Source of the DNA: Phoebastria nigripes | Lineage: Eukaryota; Chordata; Aves; Procellariiformes; Diomedeidae | Assembly: GCA_035582835.1 (NCBI GenBank) | Contig: JAYKAV010003357.1 | Span: 57,254-121,253 of the forward strand | Direction of reading: 5' to 3' | DNA length: 64,000 bases | Translations under genes and position numbers: made by a program | The notes under the pieces: generated by a model | Seen by the model: only the letters and a program-made list of their open reading frames with translations | Told to the model about the DNA's origin: nothing | Databases searched by the model: none | Part shown: positions 37,391 through 50,935 of the stretch, piece by piece | How positions within the stretch are numbered: position 1 is the stretch's first letter | Layout of the letters: each line of letters starts with the position of its first letter

Positions 37391-37475
37391 ACTGCATGTT
37401 TATTGGTCATGAAACACTTAAGAGGACACCTCATCTAAACATCACTAGAGAGTAACTGTCCAAGGTCACATGGGT
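37391..37475 (-). repeat. Possible CORE-SINE (MIR-like) scrap
   Basis: GTAACTGTCCAAGGTCACATGG near the right end resembles the reverse complement of the MIR-type stretch that precedes its 3' end. The left part fits loosely. Confidence 0.35.
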
Positions 37476-38397
37476 GTTGGGATGCCTGATGCAGAAGTGC
37501 CCCACCACCTTCCTCAGAGCACCTGGTCTCAAGGGGAACCAGAAGGAGGTCAGAAGCCCTTCAGCCACATCAGAGCTACTTTGGACCTACTGCTTCTCAC
37601 AGGGGTTACTAATTTGGGCATACTGTCATGATACGATGGTTAAATGGCTTCCAAGGCCAACGTGGGCTCCATTGAAGCACAGGCCAAGTAAATATATTAC
37701 TATTATCTGCACCATCAAGGTAGACCTATATAGATTTTATTACATAAAGATTAATGCATAGATGTTTTAGCCTTTCCCAGCATGTGAACAATCCTCTAAT
37801 CAGGCTTACTGAAATGAGAGTCTTCGTTCTGCTGAAAATCTTCCTTTCTCTTTCCAATTAACAGCTCAGCGAAAGACATGTTCATAGAAGACATTGACAG
37901 TAATCTAGACTGAGGAGTCAGCTCTAGTTTCTGTGTGGGTATATGTGCACAAACAGTCACAGCTCAGATGACATCTAGGTAACAGATCTAGATGACCTTA
38001 TTTTTACAGCTTCAATCGGTCCAGGGACAAATTTAATTTAAGCTTTATATATTCCTCCCACAAACATTCTTACTTTGAATTCACTATTCCCTTTTTCAAT
38101 TTTGTTTAACCAGTAAAGAAAAATCACAAAAAAAAATTAAAGGAATAGAGTATTCTTCGTCCAAAAGAATTTTTTTCATACAAAGAGAATTTAATTAAAT
38201 CAGATTCTAATCCAGTTAATTAGTGTTCAAACTGTGCTCAGACAGCCCTAAAAAGTATTTGTTCCATAGTCTGGATATCCATTTAAAAGCGTATTATAAA
38301 TCATTTCATTTTGCTTGTCTTCTAAACAGCAATAATTATAAAACCAGAGCATATTTTTCTAGCAGCTATTAATACTGTTCAGGAAAAGTAAGAATGA

Positions 38398-38440
38398 TTA
38401 TCCCCATTTTACAGGTGGGGGAACCTATTTCCCATTTCAT
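38398..38440 (-). repeat. Possible MIR/L2-like 3' end
   Basis: ATTATCCCCATTTTACAGGT followed by GGGGGAAC matches the reverse complement of the common MIR/L2-type 3' end. Confidence 0.4.
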
Positions 38441-41400
38441 TAATTATCCCCTCTTTCTTTGCACTTCATTAAGTCATTCACAGCAGTATAAAGGGAATCT
38501 AAAATAGTGTCGTGGTAGTATTTGTAGCGTGCGCAGTTTTTCATCATTTTGCACTGGAATGACTAGCTTCAGTGCAGTGTTGGATCAGCTTTGAGGACTG
38601 AAATACTGAGGTTTATTAATGATATTCACATGTACATGTGACTAAATAGTACTCATGTAGAAAGCCTCCATCGAGTAAAGCCATAGGAAGAAATCCTTAC
38701 TAACTGAAGTTTCATGAATGGCAAGGAATAGAATGTCAGCTATTTAATTCATAAGACTTCAGAAAGTGAATGAATGAGAAAAACAACTTATTTTATTCCT
38801 CAGAATACTTTACATTTTAAAATCTACCTCTTGAAAAATTCCAAACTCTTAATTTAGTGTCTAAGATAACAGAACAGATAGAGGAAGTGTAGTGCTTAGC
38901 TGATTGCCCTCTTACAAAAAGTACAAGGTCTCTCCTGGATTCAGCACATACACAGATATGCATCAATTCCAGGAAACATTATCTTCAAATGATGTCTGAA
39001 TCACAAGATAAATAGGCTGTTCACCAATTGAACTTTCTGGTTATTTTAGCTCTTTTAAACAACTGAAATTGCTACCATAGCCTTTGTAACCGCAGCTAGT
39101 TTCTGTGTTATTTCTTTGAGTGACAGCTGTAAAAATGTCATAGTGACCTTGAAAACAGAACTAGTGTGGGAGCACTGTGGAAAAGACACTGAAACATGGA
39201 GACTGTTTTGGATGGCTCCATGGCAGACACAGTCGTGTTTCCATGCTGCTATTTGCAGCTGGGGGGGTGCTATTAGATTTTCCTTCAAGCCTCACTCACT
39301 CTGATGGCCAAGAAGGTGTACCAGAAGAGTCAAGTGTTGTGCAGAAAATGGGTGACTTCAGTTTCAGGGGAGTGTGTTACGGAATACGCCCCAGCCTGCA
39401 GGTAGGATGGCAGCACAGACACCTCTGGAGCACCTGGACGTTACAAATCCTGCCAAACTGCCTTAGTGGCTCTGCCCACTGTCCAGTCTGCTCCCACTTC
39501 ACTGGCATTCTCAAAATCTGCTTCTCGTACCTCTCCAGCAATTCCCTCATTTATACTTAAGTTTTTTTAAGAAATAAGATGAGGAAAAAATACTTATTTT
39601 CTGGTTTAGAATTACATTCTGTATCATCTTTCCCACTTTCAGACATACTGTGTCATGTTTAGAAGATAAACCATTTGGGGCAGAGACTGTATTTATGGTC
39701 TTTTTCATACAGTATTTTGCACACCTAGGGCACTTCATACAAAACTCACAAAAGGTTTGTTGTTAACATAGACCACTGATATGATACCCTGGTAGGGTAG
39801 CTGCTTATGAAATAAACATCTGCTTGGGGTTTTTTATTTAATAAAGTTCTAGTTTTAAGATGTCACATTTCATTCTTTCAACATGAGGGTGGTGTGCTTA
39901 TTCTCAACAGGGAGAAATTTGGCAGTAAAAGTATAAATTTTATTTTTATATGTTTTACTGCCACAATATGGAAGCCCATATTTACTTAGATTATATCTTT
40001 TTTGGCATTTCTTTCACATTCTAAACATTCTGAAATTGTATACATGTAGACATCTCTGGTTTTGACAACACTTTGCATTCTTAGAGGCTTCCCAATTCCT
40101 ACCAGAAAGGATTACCCCATAGTCAACGTTACAAAAGCTGTGTAGTGGGAAAAGTAAGACTAATTAACTTGAACTTAGGTCATACAGTGACAACAAAGTC
40201 CTCTTGGAAAAGGGAATGTCTTCTATAAAGTCACAATGTAAGGCAAAGAATGTATCGGCAACAGGAGTGAAAACATCTACCTGTGTGTTTAGTTTCTTGC
40301 TGCTGTTTCTACGATTATGTGGTGCAGATAGAGTTGCAAATGTATAGATTGATGAGCACCATTAGTAAAAATCAGCATAGTTAGTAAAAATCTCAGACAA
40401 GTGCCGACAGTTTAAATCCAGTTGTTATAGTGCAAATTACCTTTCTACAGCACTTCTCTGAATACATTTATAATCCATTATAATGGTAATTATAATATTA
40501 GTATTTGTTACGTAATTCTATCTCTTTGAACTGTAATTTCATCATCTCTTAGGAATTACTATGACGAATGTTTTACAGAAGAGAAATAACACATGTATTG
40601 GACAGCATTTTATTACTCTGCCACATCACTGGTGAAGATTTTAATGCTTCTCCAAGCGGCACAAGAAAAATTTCCATGTATTTCCAAACAGGACCTCATA
40701 AATGGAAGCGAGAGAGCTGGCTCGTACCTGCCATCTGTTCTGCAAGCAAAAATCCTCTTAGTGNACTGAGATACTACCTTCTCTCTTAACCCGTAAGTAT
40801 CTCACTGTGTCAAAGTAGTCTGTCTGGAATTACTCAGAAGAAATGTCAGTTTCTAAGGTCAGTCCCACTTATGATACATCACTATTACCTCCCAAGCAAG
40901 AACATTTTGGGGTCCCAGAAAAACTTTTTTCTCCATGGGGAAAGTGGGAAGAGTCAGGAAGGAAAAAAAGAGAGAAAGAAAGAGAAATTCAGACTGGGAG
41001 TATGATGAGCAAGGGTTATGTGAGGACCAGCGAGCATAAAAACAGATTGCGACAGACAAAATAAGAGGAGGTAATGCATTGAAAAGGAGGAGAAAGAAGA
41101 AAGGAGAGAAAAATGAGATTTAAAAAGGAAAAGACAATGCAGATAGCTGGAAAATTACATTAAAAAAGAAATTAACAGGAAACAGGGGAAGACATCTATT
41201 TTCTGTTATTTTCCATCTGTTTCATACTCTCTCTTTTATTCTACTAGTCAAGCATTTAGTCAAACTTCTAGTTGCTGAAAAAATTTGCCTTCCAGTCTCA
41301 GTTAATTCGGATTTTTTAAAATTTTTTACATTTGATTAAATTGTCCTCTTTAAATTTGAAGTTGGTAAAAAAAGTGCATCACCAATCATGCAAAAAACAT

Positions 41401-42339
41401 TGTTCTGCTTTGAAAAATTTTCCTTCAGATCATAATAATTTTTCTGCAAAATACTTTGAAAATATTCAGCAAAAAATACTCAATTTTCTAGCTAGTAAGG
41501 AAATGCAAAGAGTTTTATATTTAAATTATGTTCTTAATTTTANTATATAGTACTTATCATTAGTATTCAGTACTTAATCCCTGCATTCAGTGCTTCAGTA
41601 AATTATTTTCAAAGGAACTAAAGTGTCTGAGGATTTGCATTTGGACATCACCCTCTTCCCATTTCATTCTTCTTCACCCCTCACCCACTCTGTCTCTGCA
41701 ATTCAAACGCAAACAGAATTAAGCATTTCCTTGCCTTCCACAGTTTTCCACCAGACATTACAAAAATGTCTTTTTATCCTTTTGCTACTGTTAAGAATTA
41801 AGATTAAAAGATCCAAAAGAACATTTTGGATTTTTTTCAAATTTGGGAGTTCATCTCTTTCTAAGTCATTTTGTGCTCATATCAGTTGCAAACATTCAGT
41901 AGCACAAGATGTAAGAAGCCCTAAGGGACTATTTATAGACTTACTTATTAACTACATGGTGGTTTGAAGCCACATTTTAACCAAGGTAGCCTAGTTCCAG
42001 TTAGTTATTTATTCATATAAATCCTAATCATGTTTGAATTGTACTGAGCCAAATGTCTTAATTAAACTTGTGACAATGAGTTCCATGGGCTAATTTTATA
42101 CCATACAAATAACTATTTTCTATCATCAGGCTTATTTTTATAGCCTTTTTTATTGTCACTGAATATATTCTTTTGCTTGTTCTATAACAATGCTATGCTC
42201 TGCATAGCAGTACTAATCTATACTGTTATATAAATCCAGTAATTTGTGGCCTCTAATTGGGATATTTATGTAACTATGGACAGCTTCATACGTTAAGTGC
42301 TTCATCATCTTTAATGTATTTTCTGTAAAGCTCCTGGAA

Positions 42340-42405
42340 GTGTTATGTATGGAAGTACTTTTATCTTTGTTTACAAAAGGAGAACCAAGACACAAAGTTT
42401 ATGTC
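42340..42405 (-). repeat. Possible MIR-like scrap
   Basis: The string TTTACAAAAGGAGAACCAAG, followed by ACACAAAG, resembles the reversed MIR-type tail. It is decayed. Confidence 0.25.
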
Positions 42406-43349
42406 CACACCATGTCAATCCATGTTAGGAAATTGAACACACTTGCAGCCATTGTCTGGCACTGCAGCCATGTAGACCAAATCAGTTTGTGCTCGTATTT
42501 TTAAACAGGGGTCCCACAAAAGCTGATTTTTAGAAATGGTCCTCTGCCTGTTCTCGCTCCCAAAGCAAACCCCAGAGCTATTTAGAAAGATGCTGGTTAG
42601 CACAGACCAAAAGCACGACAGGGAAGTCTCGAACACTGCAACAAGTGATATTTTTTTGGCCCTGGCCCTGTTTAAAGTTTGCTCGTACAGCTTTAGCTGA
42701 AGAGAGTAGGTTCTGGTCTTCACTTTGGACAGAAGGACAGCATTTTATCCAAGACTACCAATGCAAGAAAGCTAACTTGAGAGAACAAATGCTGAAAAGC
42801 AGTCTGTTGCAGCTGTTAAGAAAAATTCTGGTTTTCCCTTGTGACAAGGGGCATGAGCCCTGCAAGAAACACCAAAGGGCAGCTGGATCTAATTGTTAAA
42901 ATGGGCACAAGCAAGAGAATTGGCTGGGAAATGAGGAGAAAGGGAGGGTGTTATTCATTTCTCCCTGATTTAAAAGCCTCCCAGTATAGGAAGGGTGAGC
43001 TGTTGAAGTGAGAGCAGCTACTTCCTTCAGGAGCTTAAGTGCTTTGGCTGGAGCCACATCAAGTTCCTTGGTTTTACTGAGGTTAACACAGCAGATCCGA
43101 GTTGCTGCATTCCTCGTTTTTTGCTGGAAAGAGACATTTTTGAATTATAAACATCAAAAGCTGTGGTATTTGGTGAGCTGGCTAGGAGGAAGCAAGACCA
43201 GCCTATACCACGAAGTTTTTAACTCTTATAATAATTACAAACTGTCTTGGTTTTATTCAGATCTTGACTAAAAGCAAATTCAAGTTAAGGGCACACTTTT
43301 CCTGTTTTCTTAAAAGCCAAGACAAAACCTAGCTTAGGTGAATCAGTAG

Positions 43350-43392
43350 CTAGACTGAAATCTGGACCTAGGACCCTAGCCACTAGACTATT
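43350..43392 (-). repeat. Possible tRNA-derived SINE head scrap
   Basis: ACCCTAGCCACTAGACTAT is similar to the reverse complement of a tRNA-derived SINE promoter (the segment around box A). Only about 40 bp can be compared. It is not a tRNA gene, because no box B or cloverleaf partner is present. Confidence 0.25.
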
Positions 43393-46300
43393 GATGTGTC
43401 AATGCATATATATTCTTCAAATAAGTTATTTTAATCATTTGCTGCCTCATGAGGAAGAGTTTTTTTCTTGCCTCTGGGTGTGTTTTGATATGTTACGTGG
43501 GACAGACAGGTAATACTCAGGATACATTAAAACTGAATCCACTCTCATGTTATTCCTTTATCATAAACATCAAACATTACTCTCATAGGTTAAATGCTTA
43601 CCTTATAAATGACAGAAACAATAGGTAGGACCTAACAAACACAACAAATGGAAAATAATGTCAGCAAGACCTGGAGCAGGCCCAACAAAACCAGACTTAA
43701 GTTAATTATGTTAATTTAGAGAGAACATTGAGAACCCTGCTACAGAGCAGCNCTTTAGCTATCAACGATCAGCCATGTCATGATCACAGGACTACTCTAG
43801 GTAGAAAGGTAACCTCAAAGCTATTTGGTCAATGGAAAGGCACCTACTAACTTCAGTCATTTTTGGATCACAACTTTAAGTAAGACAGACTAGAAACTCA
43901 AGAAGTTGATCCAAGTATTGATCCTTTGTATCTCATTTAAAAATGTCCCAACTCCCATTAAATATGATGCATTGAGAACACGGAATCTAGACCAAGATCA
44001 TCTACACAGAGACAGATTAACCACAGCTCCAATGAAAAGTAAAATAGATATTTCTCTTTTGTAGAGAAGCAAAAAGCAATAGGATAGCTATGGACTTCAT
44101 CTAAAAGCTATGTGTTATTAAAAGGTTTGGTATAGACATAGGCCATATTCATTCCCATTCTGCTATTGAGTTTTATTCTGAAACTAGCAATTAAAAGAAA
44201 TAAGCCGAAGTAACCTGTCTAGAGCATATGGATAATTTCAATAAACCAATCAATGATACAAAAAAGACACTTCTACTCTGGGGGTATATGGGCACTATAT
44301 AGTCACGCAAAGTCACAAAGAAAGAAAATACATTCCAATTACTTTTTCGTAAGGTCAATTCATTCAAGATACATTTCATTTGGGCTTTCAACACTAATAA
44401 GGCTGTATACCCTGTGCTGCACAACTGGGACTTGGCAATATGCTATATTGCCATCTGGTTTTGTTTATCATGGATTTTAACTATTAAACATTTATTAAAG
44501 ACCTTATTGGTTAAGCCATTCCTCAACAATTGTGGTTATTATTTATTAATTGTAATACATCTACATAATTAGTTAGGGCCTCCTTCTGGTATCCTTACTC
44601 ACACTGAGTAATAATTTACTCCATGATCTACCCCAATAAAACAAACCACAAATCTGGCTAATGCTCATCACAAATTTGGGAAGCAAAACTGGTTTTCCTG
44701 TAGCATTTGCACAGTGTGTATTAAGTTAAACGGTCACAGGCATGCACATGTGCATGTGTGTGTTTCAGTTATCTGAAGAGTTGTGTGAGGTTCTGCGTAA
44801 TAATTTCTGTTTAGAGGTGTGTATGTTGCTAATTTTTCTGAGATAGTAAATCGGCAGGAAAGGCAGGTCAAGAGCTATCACTGCTAAGGATTTGATCTGT
44901 GTTATTAACCCAAATTCTAAAAGACAGGTGATGTTTCTTAAGATACTTTACCTGGTATCTTGTTCAATACCTACTGCTATCTTTCGTTATTTTGTAAAGC
45001 AGACTAAGATTCACAGCGTTTTTTCAGACAGAAGGGTATAATTTTGTATAATTTGGAGATCTGAACATTGGATGGCCCACTTGATTTAATCATCCCAAAC
45101 TGAAGAGCACAACCCGACATCAAGATACATCTTAACTAGTTTTAAGGAAATTGTTATTGGGCCCCTCAATAAGGAAATCAGGTACGTCTCCCAAAAACTG
45201 TACCAAACAGTTTGAGTTAATATAATCAGAAGCTGAATAGCCTTCAAAGGAGCTTTTTCACAGTACACATGAGCCAGTGAAAGTAAAGATAACAGTGTAT
45301 GTATTTAGGAGGAAGGGAGCCTGACATTGCACAGATAATCAAGGAAGAGATTATTTTGAGAAAACAGCATGTAACACAATTAAGAGCCCTTGAGAAACAA
45401 GACATCAGGTCTCTGCTTGCCATTGGTGAATGAGGAAGACATGCCGCAGTCCTAATGAGTCTGATCCAGACAAGAGATTAAATAACCCGTTTTCTTACCT
45501 CAGGCTGGGAAAACTGTAAAGGCCAGAACATTTCAACATGTTTACGACATACTGGATTTGTGTTGTCATATATAGATGAGAACCTGAGGCATTAGAAAAA
45601 AGGTAAAAGTTAAGTTTGTTTTCCTACTTTCTTTCAGTTCTCAATGATGAAAATGATGCTAAGGGTCTTTTTTTTTTATTATTAACTGATTTTGATAGCT
45701 TTAGCATTGGCTCAGCAATTCCAATCTCAACAGAGCTTATAAAATCCACCAAGAAAACATTTTAAAGGGATAAATATGTAATTGAGCTAGATTCATTTGA
45801 TTTGTACATATTATTAATATGTATGTGGCCAGAGACTTAGGAAGAGATATGAACACAAAATTGAGCTTGGAGAGGGCTTTCGTACTCTCTAGGAAGTGCA
45901 GTAGGTGGAACTCTGTCTATATGTAGAAGAACTGTGACCCTTGATCAGGGGGTTTCTTAGGTGGAAATGAATTTAGCAGAAGCATTCTGGAATTAGAACA
46001 AGTAGATTCTGAGAATAATAGCTTGTCCTTTAAAATGTCCTTTTGTTTCCACAGGTAAAATTAGTTTTCCTTTTTTTTCGTATTTCACCTGGTCATTATT
46101 CAAAACCATTGTATGTGCTGTATTAAGATTAGAAGCTAGGCTTTCCTGTTGTGATTAACACAGATGGCAAAAGCAAAAATAAACAGAACACTCAAGGGCT
46201 GTAAGCACACTTTCAGTATATTTTAATTCATTTTCACCAGACAAAGAAGTCTTAATCACAAAGACAAGAAATTTTGCCTCAACAGAGCAGAATACTCCAG

Positions 46301-47029
46301 TACTCAAATTAAATCAATTTATGGCAGCAGATTAAAAAATATAGTATAAAAATATTACAGCACAACAGAATGAAAACCATCTCTCTCTGACTCTCAGTCA
46401 ATTCTGATGCACTTCTGTGATATGCATTTCTCTAACAAGTTTGTTTTTCTCATTAAGCCATCTAACCATGTAAATACCATCGGCCCTTTATGAAAAAGTA
46501 GAGGATTTTTGGAAGGAAAAATTCTGCAGTAATATTATGCACAACTTCATACTGTTTTTTCAAGCTTTACCTAGGCATTCTTTTCTTTGAGTCTTTTGTT
46601 TTAGCTTCTACTAGCTGTAACAAATAACCATTCAGGTACAGGACAGCTAATAAGAAATTCAAGTTTGAAATTCCATTGTAGCCCCTAAAATGGTATCTCA
46701 TACTTTAATAACTGCATGCAAGTTTAGTAGCTGCTGAGCATCTCTATGGGCAAGATTTATGCAGTCCCATCTTCTCAATAGTCTCTCAGGCTTAGCCAAT
46801 GCACTACAACTTTCAGTCAAGCTGCTGGCTAGCATTATTGGTAATGCAGTTGGGTTTCACTAAATCATATTTTATTTAGTTGAAAAGGGCATAAGAATTG
46901 AACTGATTCTAGCTCATGGGATTTTTAGCAAGCCACAGGGGATGAGGCTGTTTCTTTAGCTTTTAATGCTCAGTGTTTCAATTTTACAGCACATGCAAGA
47001 AGAGTGTCCGATTGCTATGGGTAACAGTC

Positions 47030-47125
47030 TGGATTAGACAGTCCAGGTCTTGCATCCTCATCAGCCATAGGCTCACAACATAACTTTGGGCAAGACTCTT
47101 TGAACCAGGCTGATCTTGTTTAACT
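47030..47125 (+). repeat. Possible CORE-SINE (MIR-like) fragment
   Basis: CAGTCCAGGTCTTGCATCCT followed about 20 bp later by AACTTTGGGCAAGACTCTTT resembles the MIR core and the sequence after it, in the right order and spacing. Confidence 0.42.
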
Positions 47126-47253
47126 TTAGATGATGCAAAGTATCCAATCATCTACATCAGATATCAAGGTTTCCTCACAACAGTGCAAAGAAAAAGATGT
47201 GCATCTCCAGGGAGAGATTTATTTCATCCTAAAAGAGATTTCTAAGAGAGGTG

Positions 47254-47298
47254 GTAGTGGTACTAACCTGTACTTCTGATACCTGTAGTGGTACTAAC
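47254..47298 (+). repeat. Partial tandem duplication, 31-bp period
   Basis: GTAGTGGTACTAAC occurs at 47254-47267 and again at 47285-47298, giving about 1.5 copies of a 31-bp unit. It lies about 100 bp left of the long inverted repeat. Confidence 0.7.
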
Positions 47299-47393
47299 TG
47301 ACTGAAAATGGAGCTTAGAGTTTAGGATTTTGCTGAGCTTTGGATAGCTAGCGTAAGGTAAGATGGATTTATCCATGCTGAGTGGTCATGCCA

Positions 47394-47587
47394 CTAGACA
47401 AGGTGGACACTGCTAGTGGAGAAAGCAGCCTGGACTGTGCAAGTTACCAGAGAAGAAAGCATGGACCGCTTAGCATGGGCCCAGTGGCAAGGAATTCAGT
47501 ATGGACTAGCCCCTGAGAGAGGATTCTTCTCTGATAACTTGCACAGTCCAGGCTGCTTTCTCCACTAGCAGTGTCCACCTTGGCTAG
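47394..47587. repeat. Long near-perfect inverted repeat (64-bp arms, 66-bp loop)
   Basis: The left arm at 47394-47457 and the right arm at 47524-47587 are reverse complements at 62 of 64 positions by direct reading. The two differences lie near the outer end (A versus C after CTAG) and near the inner end (GTTACC versus GTTATC). The loop is 47458-47523. The arms carry no repeat signature known to me, no TG...CA ends and no clear target duplication. Homology stops abruptly on both sides. A transcript across it could fold into a long hairpin. It could also be a local quasi-palindrome made by a template switch during replication, a foldback element, or a fold-back assembly error. Function is not shown by the sequence. 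Confidence 0.9.
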
Positions 47588-48607
47588 TTTTTAAAGGCAA
47601 TCCGTATATGTTGTCTTGAGCTCCAGCTATGTCAATGACAGCAGTCCAGAAGGCTGTGTGAGTACTAAAACCATTTAGGGACCTATCTCTTTGTGCTTTA
47701 ATTCTCCACCTCACAAAGGGAGAGTAGCCCTCCCCTTTTTTAATGCATGTTCCCAATACTAAAATGTAAATAACTTAGAGATTAGGAGATACGGTAATTA
47801 CAGTAATAACATAACAGTAATAATGCCCAAAAAATCCAGCTTTTGTTACAATATTTTTATAGAGACATTTCAAGAAAACAAGACTTCGTCCCATTCCTAA
47901 GCACGTTTGTCAAAAATTAAATAGAAGCTGTCTAAAATATAAGTTACAAAAGGAGCATTTACTCTGACAAGATGTTTTCTTCACATATATATGTGCTATT
48001 TGCTACGAATGTTTATTTTAATCATACTTTTTCTTTTCTACTGAAGTTTTTTTAACACATTATTTAGGGACCATGCTCTGAAATGCCATTACCATTTAAT
48101 TTGTACTGAAGAAGAGTAAAAAAAGAATACTACAGTAAGCTTTGTGTTTGTAGCTAAAATTCAAAACTATGGGATGTTTTTGCACTCTATTATATGAGAA
48201 ATTGTTGAACTCAGGTAATTAAAGACTGTATTGTAATGCATATATACCATGGGGGCAGAGTAAAGGCCACTTTTAACTTTGACATTTCCTGGCTTTGAGT
48301 GCACAATGCAACAACAGTACTGTTCAACAGTGAATATAAGGTTTTTGCATTTAATAGAGTATTTATAATTCAAGTCAGCAGTAACATATTCCTAATTGTC
48401 TTATTGCCAGTTGTCATCAGATGTTAAGCTAAAGACAGAATGATGTGTAACAGAAATGTGCTGCTGCAGTAAGAAGGAACATAAATTGCCCTTTGCCATA
48501 ACTCGGTAACTCAGCAGCCAACCATAAAGTACTTGACTGTGCAATACTCTATCCAGGCCTGTCTCACCAGAGTAAGGATTGCAGGAGTCTTCCCAAAAAC
48601 AACAATA

Positions 48608-48608
<1 letters not shown>

Positions 48609-48635
<27 letters not shown>
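48609..48635. repeat. T27 homopolymer
   Basis: A run of 27 T directly followed by AAAGAGAAAAG. No attached element was recognised. Confidence 0.9.
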
Positions 48636-48641
<6 letters not shown>

Positions 48642-49779
48642 AAAAGAATATGGAGAAAAGTTTGGGCTATTCTTGAAGTGTCATTTTCCAGCTTGCTTCC
48701 AACTCAGAGTGGTTCTTAATGCTTGGAGTGCCAGCCAAAACATCCCAGCTGACAGAGGATCAATAAGCTAAAATGACTGCAGATGTCAAGACTAATAATT
48801 TAAAATCCGTACTTCTAAACAGGCTTGGGATAGCCTCGTGTTCAAATCAATTCACTTTTTGGCAATTATTTTTAAAATTATGACCCTGTTTAGAGAAAAA
48901 TTTAAGTCAATAATTTATCTTTCCTCTGTTGAACATTTGTATTTCTGGAAAATTAATGTGAGTTATTTAGGAAAGGAAATAGGAATCTGACTCAAAAGGA
49001 CTAGCAGAAACCAAAGGAACAATTCCTTAAAGTATTATTAAAAATTTACATGAAGTGTTTGCCTACAACTTTTAAAATAACATTTAGAAATCAGTAATTC
49101 TCCTAATAAAAATCTCTCTCTCAAAAATGGCTGCCTTAAGCATTGAGGGAATAAAAGAGGAACTGCTTTTTAGAAGAGATGCTGAACTGTGATCTGAAAG
49201 TCCCAGTTGTATCCTCTCCGTATAGTTGATTAAAGCAAAATCTTACATCTGAATGCACTTTTTTTTAGGACTAGCGGTTTAGTGTTCACAGCTCTTTACA
49301 AATATTAGTACATGCTCTTCCATTCTTCTCCTGGATAATGTAAAATTGAATCTGAACAATTAAAGGTGTTTTCTAGAGATATAATAAGTTCATTTTAATA
49401 TCATCACATTTTTTTTCCATTACCTCAGTTGTTTCTAAGCTTTTGCTAATGCAAACTGGATGTTCTTGACATGACATTTCCCCTGATGTATACCTGTTTG
49501 TTAGAGGCACCTGGTCAATTATTTAATTGACGTAAGTGATATTTTACTTAATATGAAAGAACATCTCTGCTGTCTACTATCATGTTACATCAGGTNTCGT
49601 GTGAGAATTGGGAGTGATTTCCTCAGTTCTGCAAATATTTTGTCATATTTCATTCTGCTTTTGAAAAGCTTATAAATTCTATAGAAAACACTAAAAAGAT
49701 AAGAAACACTTTGTAATATTTTGTGTATGTATGCACAAATACATGCATGTACAGAAACTTAGTCCAAATTTGAAACACT

Positions 49780-49820
49780 AAGTCGGGTGAAGCCCAGTGA
49801 AATCAATGGTAGTTTATGCA
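49780..49820. repeat. Possible fossil sauropsid repeat scrap
   Basis: AAGCCCAGTGAAATCAATGG followed by TAGTTT resembles a phrase common in old interspersed repeats of birds and reptiles. It is too short to classify. Confidence 0.22.
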
Positions 49821-50892
49821 TTTTTTCAATTTCTTTGTAACCAGTCCAATGTAACTTATTCTGTTACAAAATTGTTAGGTTCACAGAAAGAGTGATCTTT
49901 TGTTTCTGTGTTGACATGTTGCTTAAGAATGGTAATTTCTATTACAAGATGTAAAAGGGTTACATCAGAATCTCCCAAACAGTGTAAATGATTATCCTGC
50001 TGTTCAGACCTCATAATAAATACTGCTGGCTCTCCACTGAGAGTGTAAGCTAAACTGAATAAGGTCTCCGTGGTGCACAACTTAGAACAGTAAGGATGTC
50101 TGACTCGATAAATGGCTGGTTGATCTAACAAAAGGGTGCATGAGATCAGAATGACAAATTAATTTTGGCTAGGTGAAAAGTCATGCTTTTCTTTTTTTCA
50201 ATCCCCTTACTTTAAATGTACAGCACCCTTACACAGATTTTGCCTTTCGAAACTTTACAAAATTTCATAGGTTTCAGAGAAAAGGTCAGGATTACATTAC
50301 AGCCGAAAGTCTGCACAACCAGTGAGTATGTTATGATGAAAATTAAAACTGTGTGCATGTAAGAATTTTTCTTTCCATGCAATTTCGTATAAAACAAATA
50401 CAGCATCAGGAGGCAGAAGGAAAANTTCTCAGTACCAAAATCTGTTGTTTTGTTCTGACAACTTTTGCCTGACAGTTTTGTATAGAAATATGCAAGATGT
50501 TGAGATTCCATATGCTTAAATCCAAAAATGGATCTTCAAGCAAAAAATGCTTTTGCATTAAAACCAAGCAACATTACTTCTTCCTTCCCCCCAGTAAAGG
50601 AAGGCTATGTTTCAAGGGAGGTTCAGCATAAGATAACATATAGCTTGTTTCTTTCCCTGGAAAGTTCAGGAGACAAATATTTCACGCTTCTGCTCCATTT
50701 TGTATATGAGTGTGTGCTTGTGGATTTGTGGATTTTATCTAAAGACAAACATTTTACACATCATTTTCTTACATCCTATATGGACCACATATTGAAAAAC
50801 TGGTCTCAGGTAGATCACTAATGAGAAGTGTTGTGCTATGAAATTCAATAGGCAGCACTGCTACTTTTCCTAAACCTGCAGGCCAGAGGTAG

Positions 50893-50931
<39 letters not shown>
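50893..50931. repeat. A39 homopolymer
   Basis: The longest single-base run in the window. The sequence before it (50820-50892) shows no SINE or gene similarity, and no target duplication is evident. Confidence 0.92.

Positions 50932-50935
<4 letters not shown>

Larger units (their letters stand above)
33661..47393. other. Unique AT-rich non-coding DNA with scattered fossil scraps
   Basis: No supported gene or recent insertion. Short SINE-like scraps at 37391-37475, 38398-38440, 42340-42405, 43350-43392 and 47030-47125 are listed separately. Small palindromes lie at 38627-38640 and 44741-44756. The open frame at 41623-41967 (114 codons) matches nothing I know. Confidence 0.55.

Noticed and set aside
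41623..41967. 114-codon frame as a host gene
   Set aside because: Low-complexity Leu/Ile/Ser translation in AT-rich DNA with no recognisable family, promoter or splice context.
43350..43392. tRNA gene
   Set aside because: Only a stretch similar to the 5' part of a tRNA-derived SINE is present. No box B, no cloverleaf and no terminator run.
44741..44756. 16-bp palindrome CATGCACATGTGCATG as a regulatory site
   Set aside because: It lies at the edge of a TG/CA-rich tract that easily forms such palindromes. A similar case is CACATGTACATGTG at 38627-38640.
47394..47587. CRISPR-like or terminator structure
   Set aside because: There are only two arms in inverted orientation, no direct repeat-spacer array, and the context is vertebrate genomic DNA.
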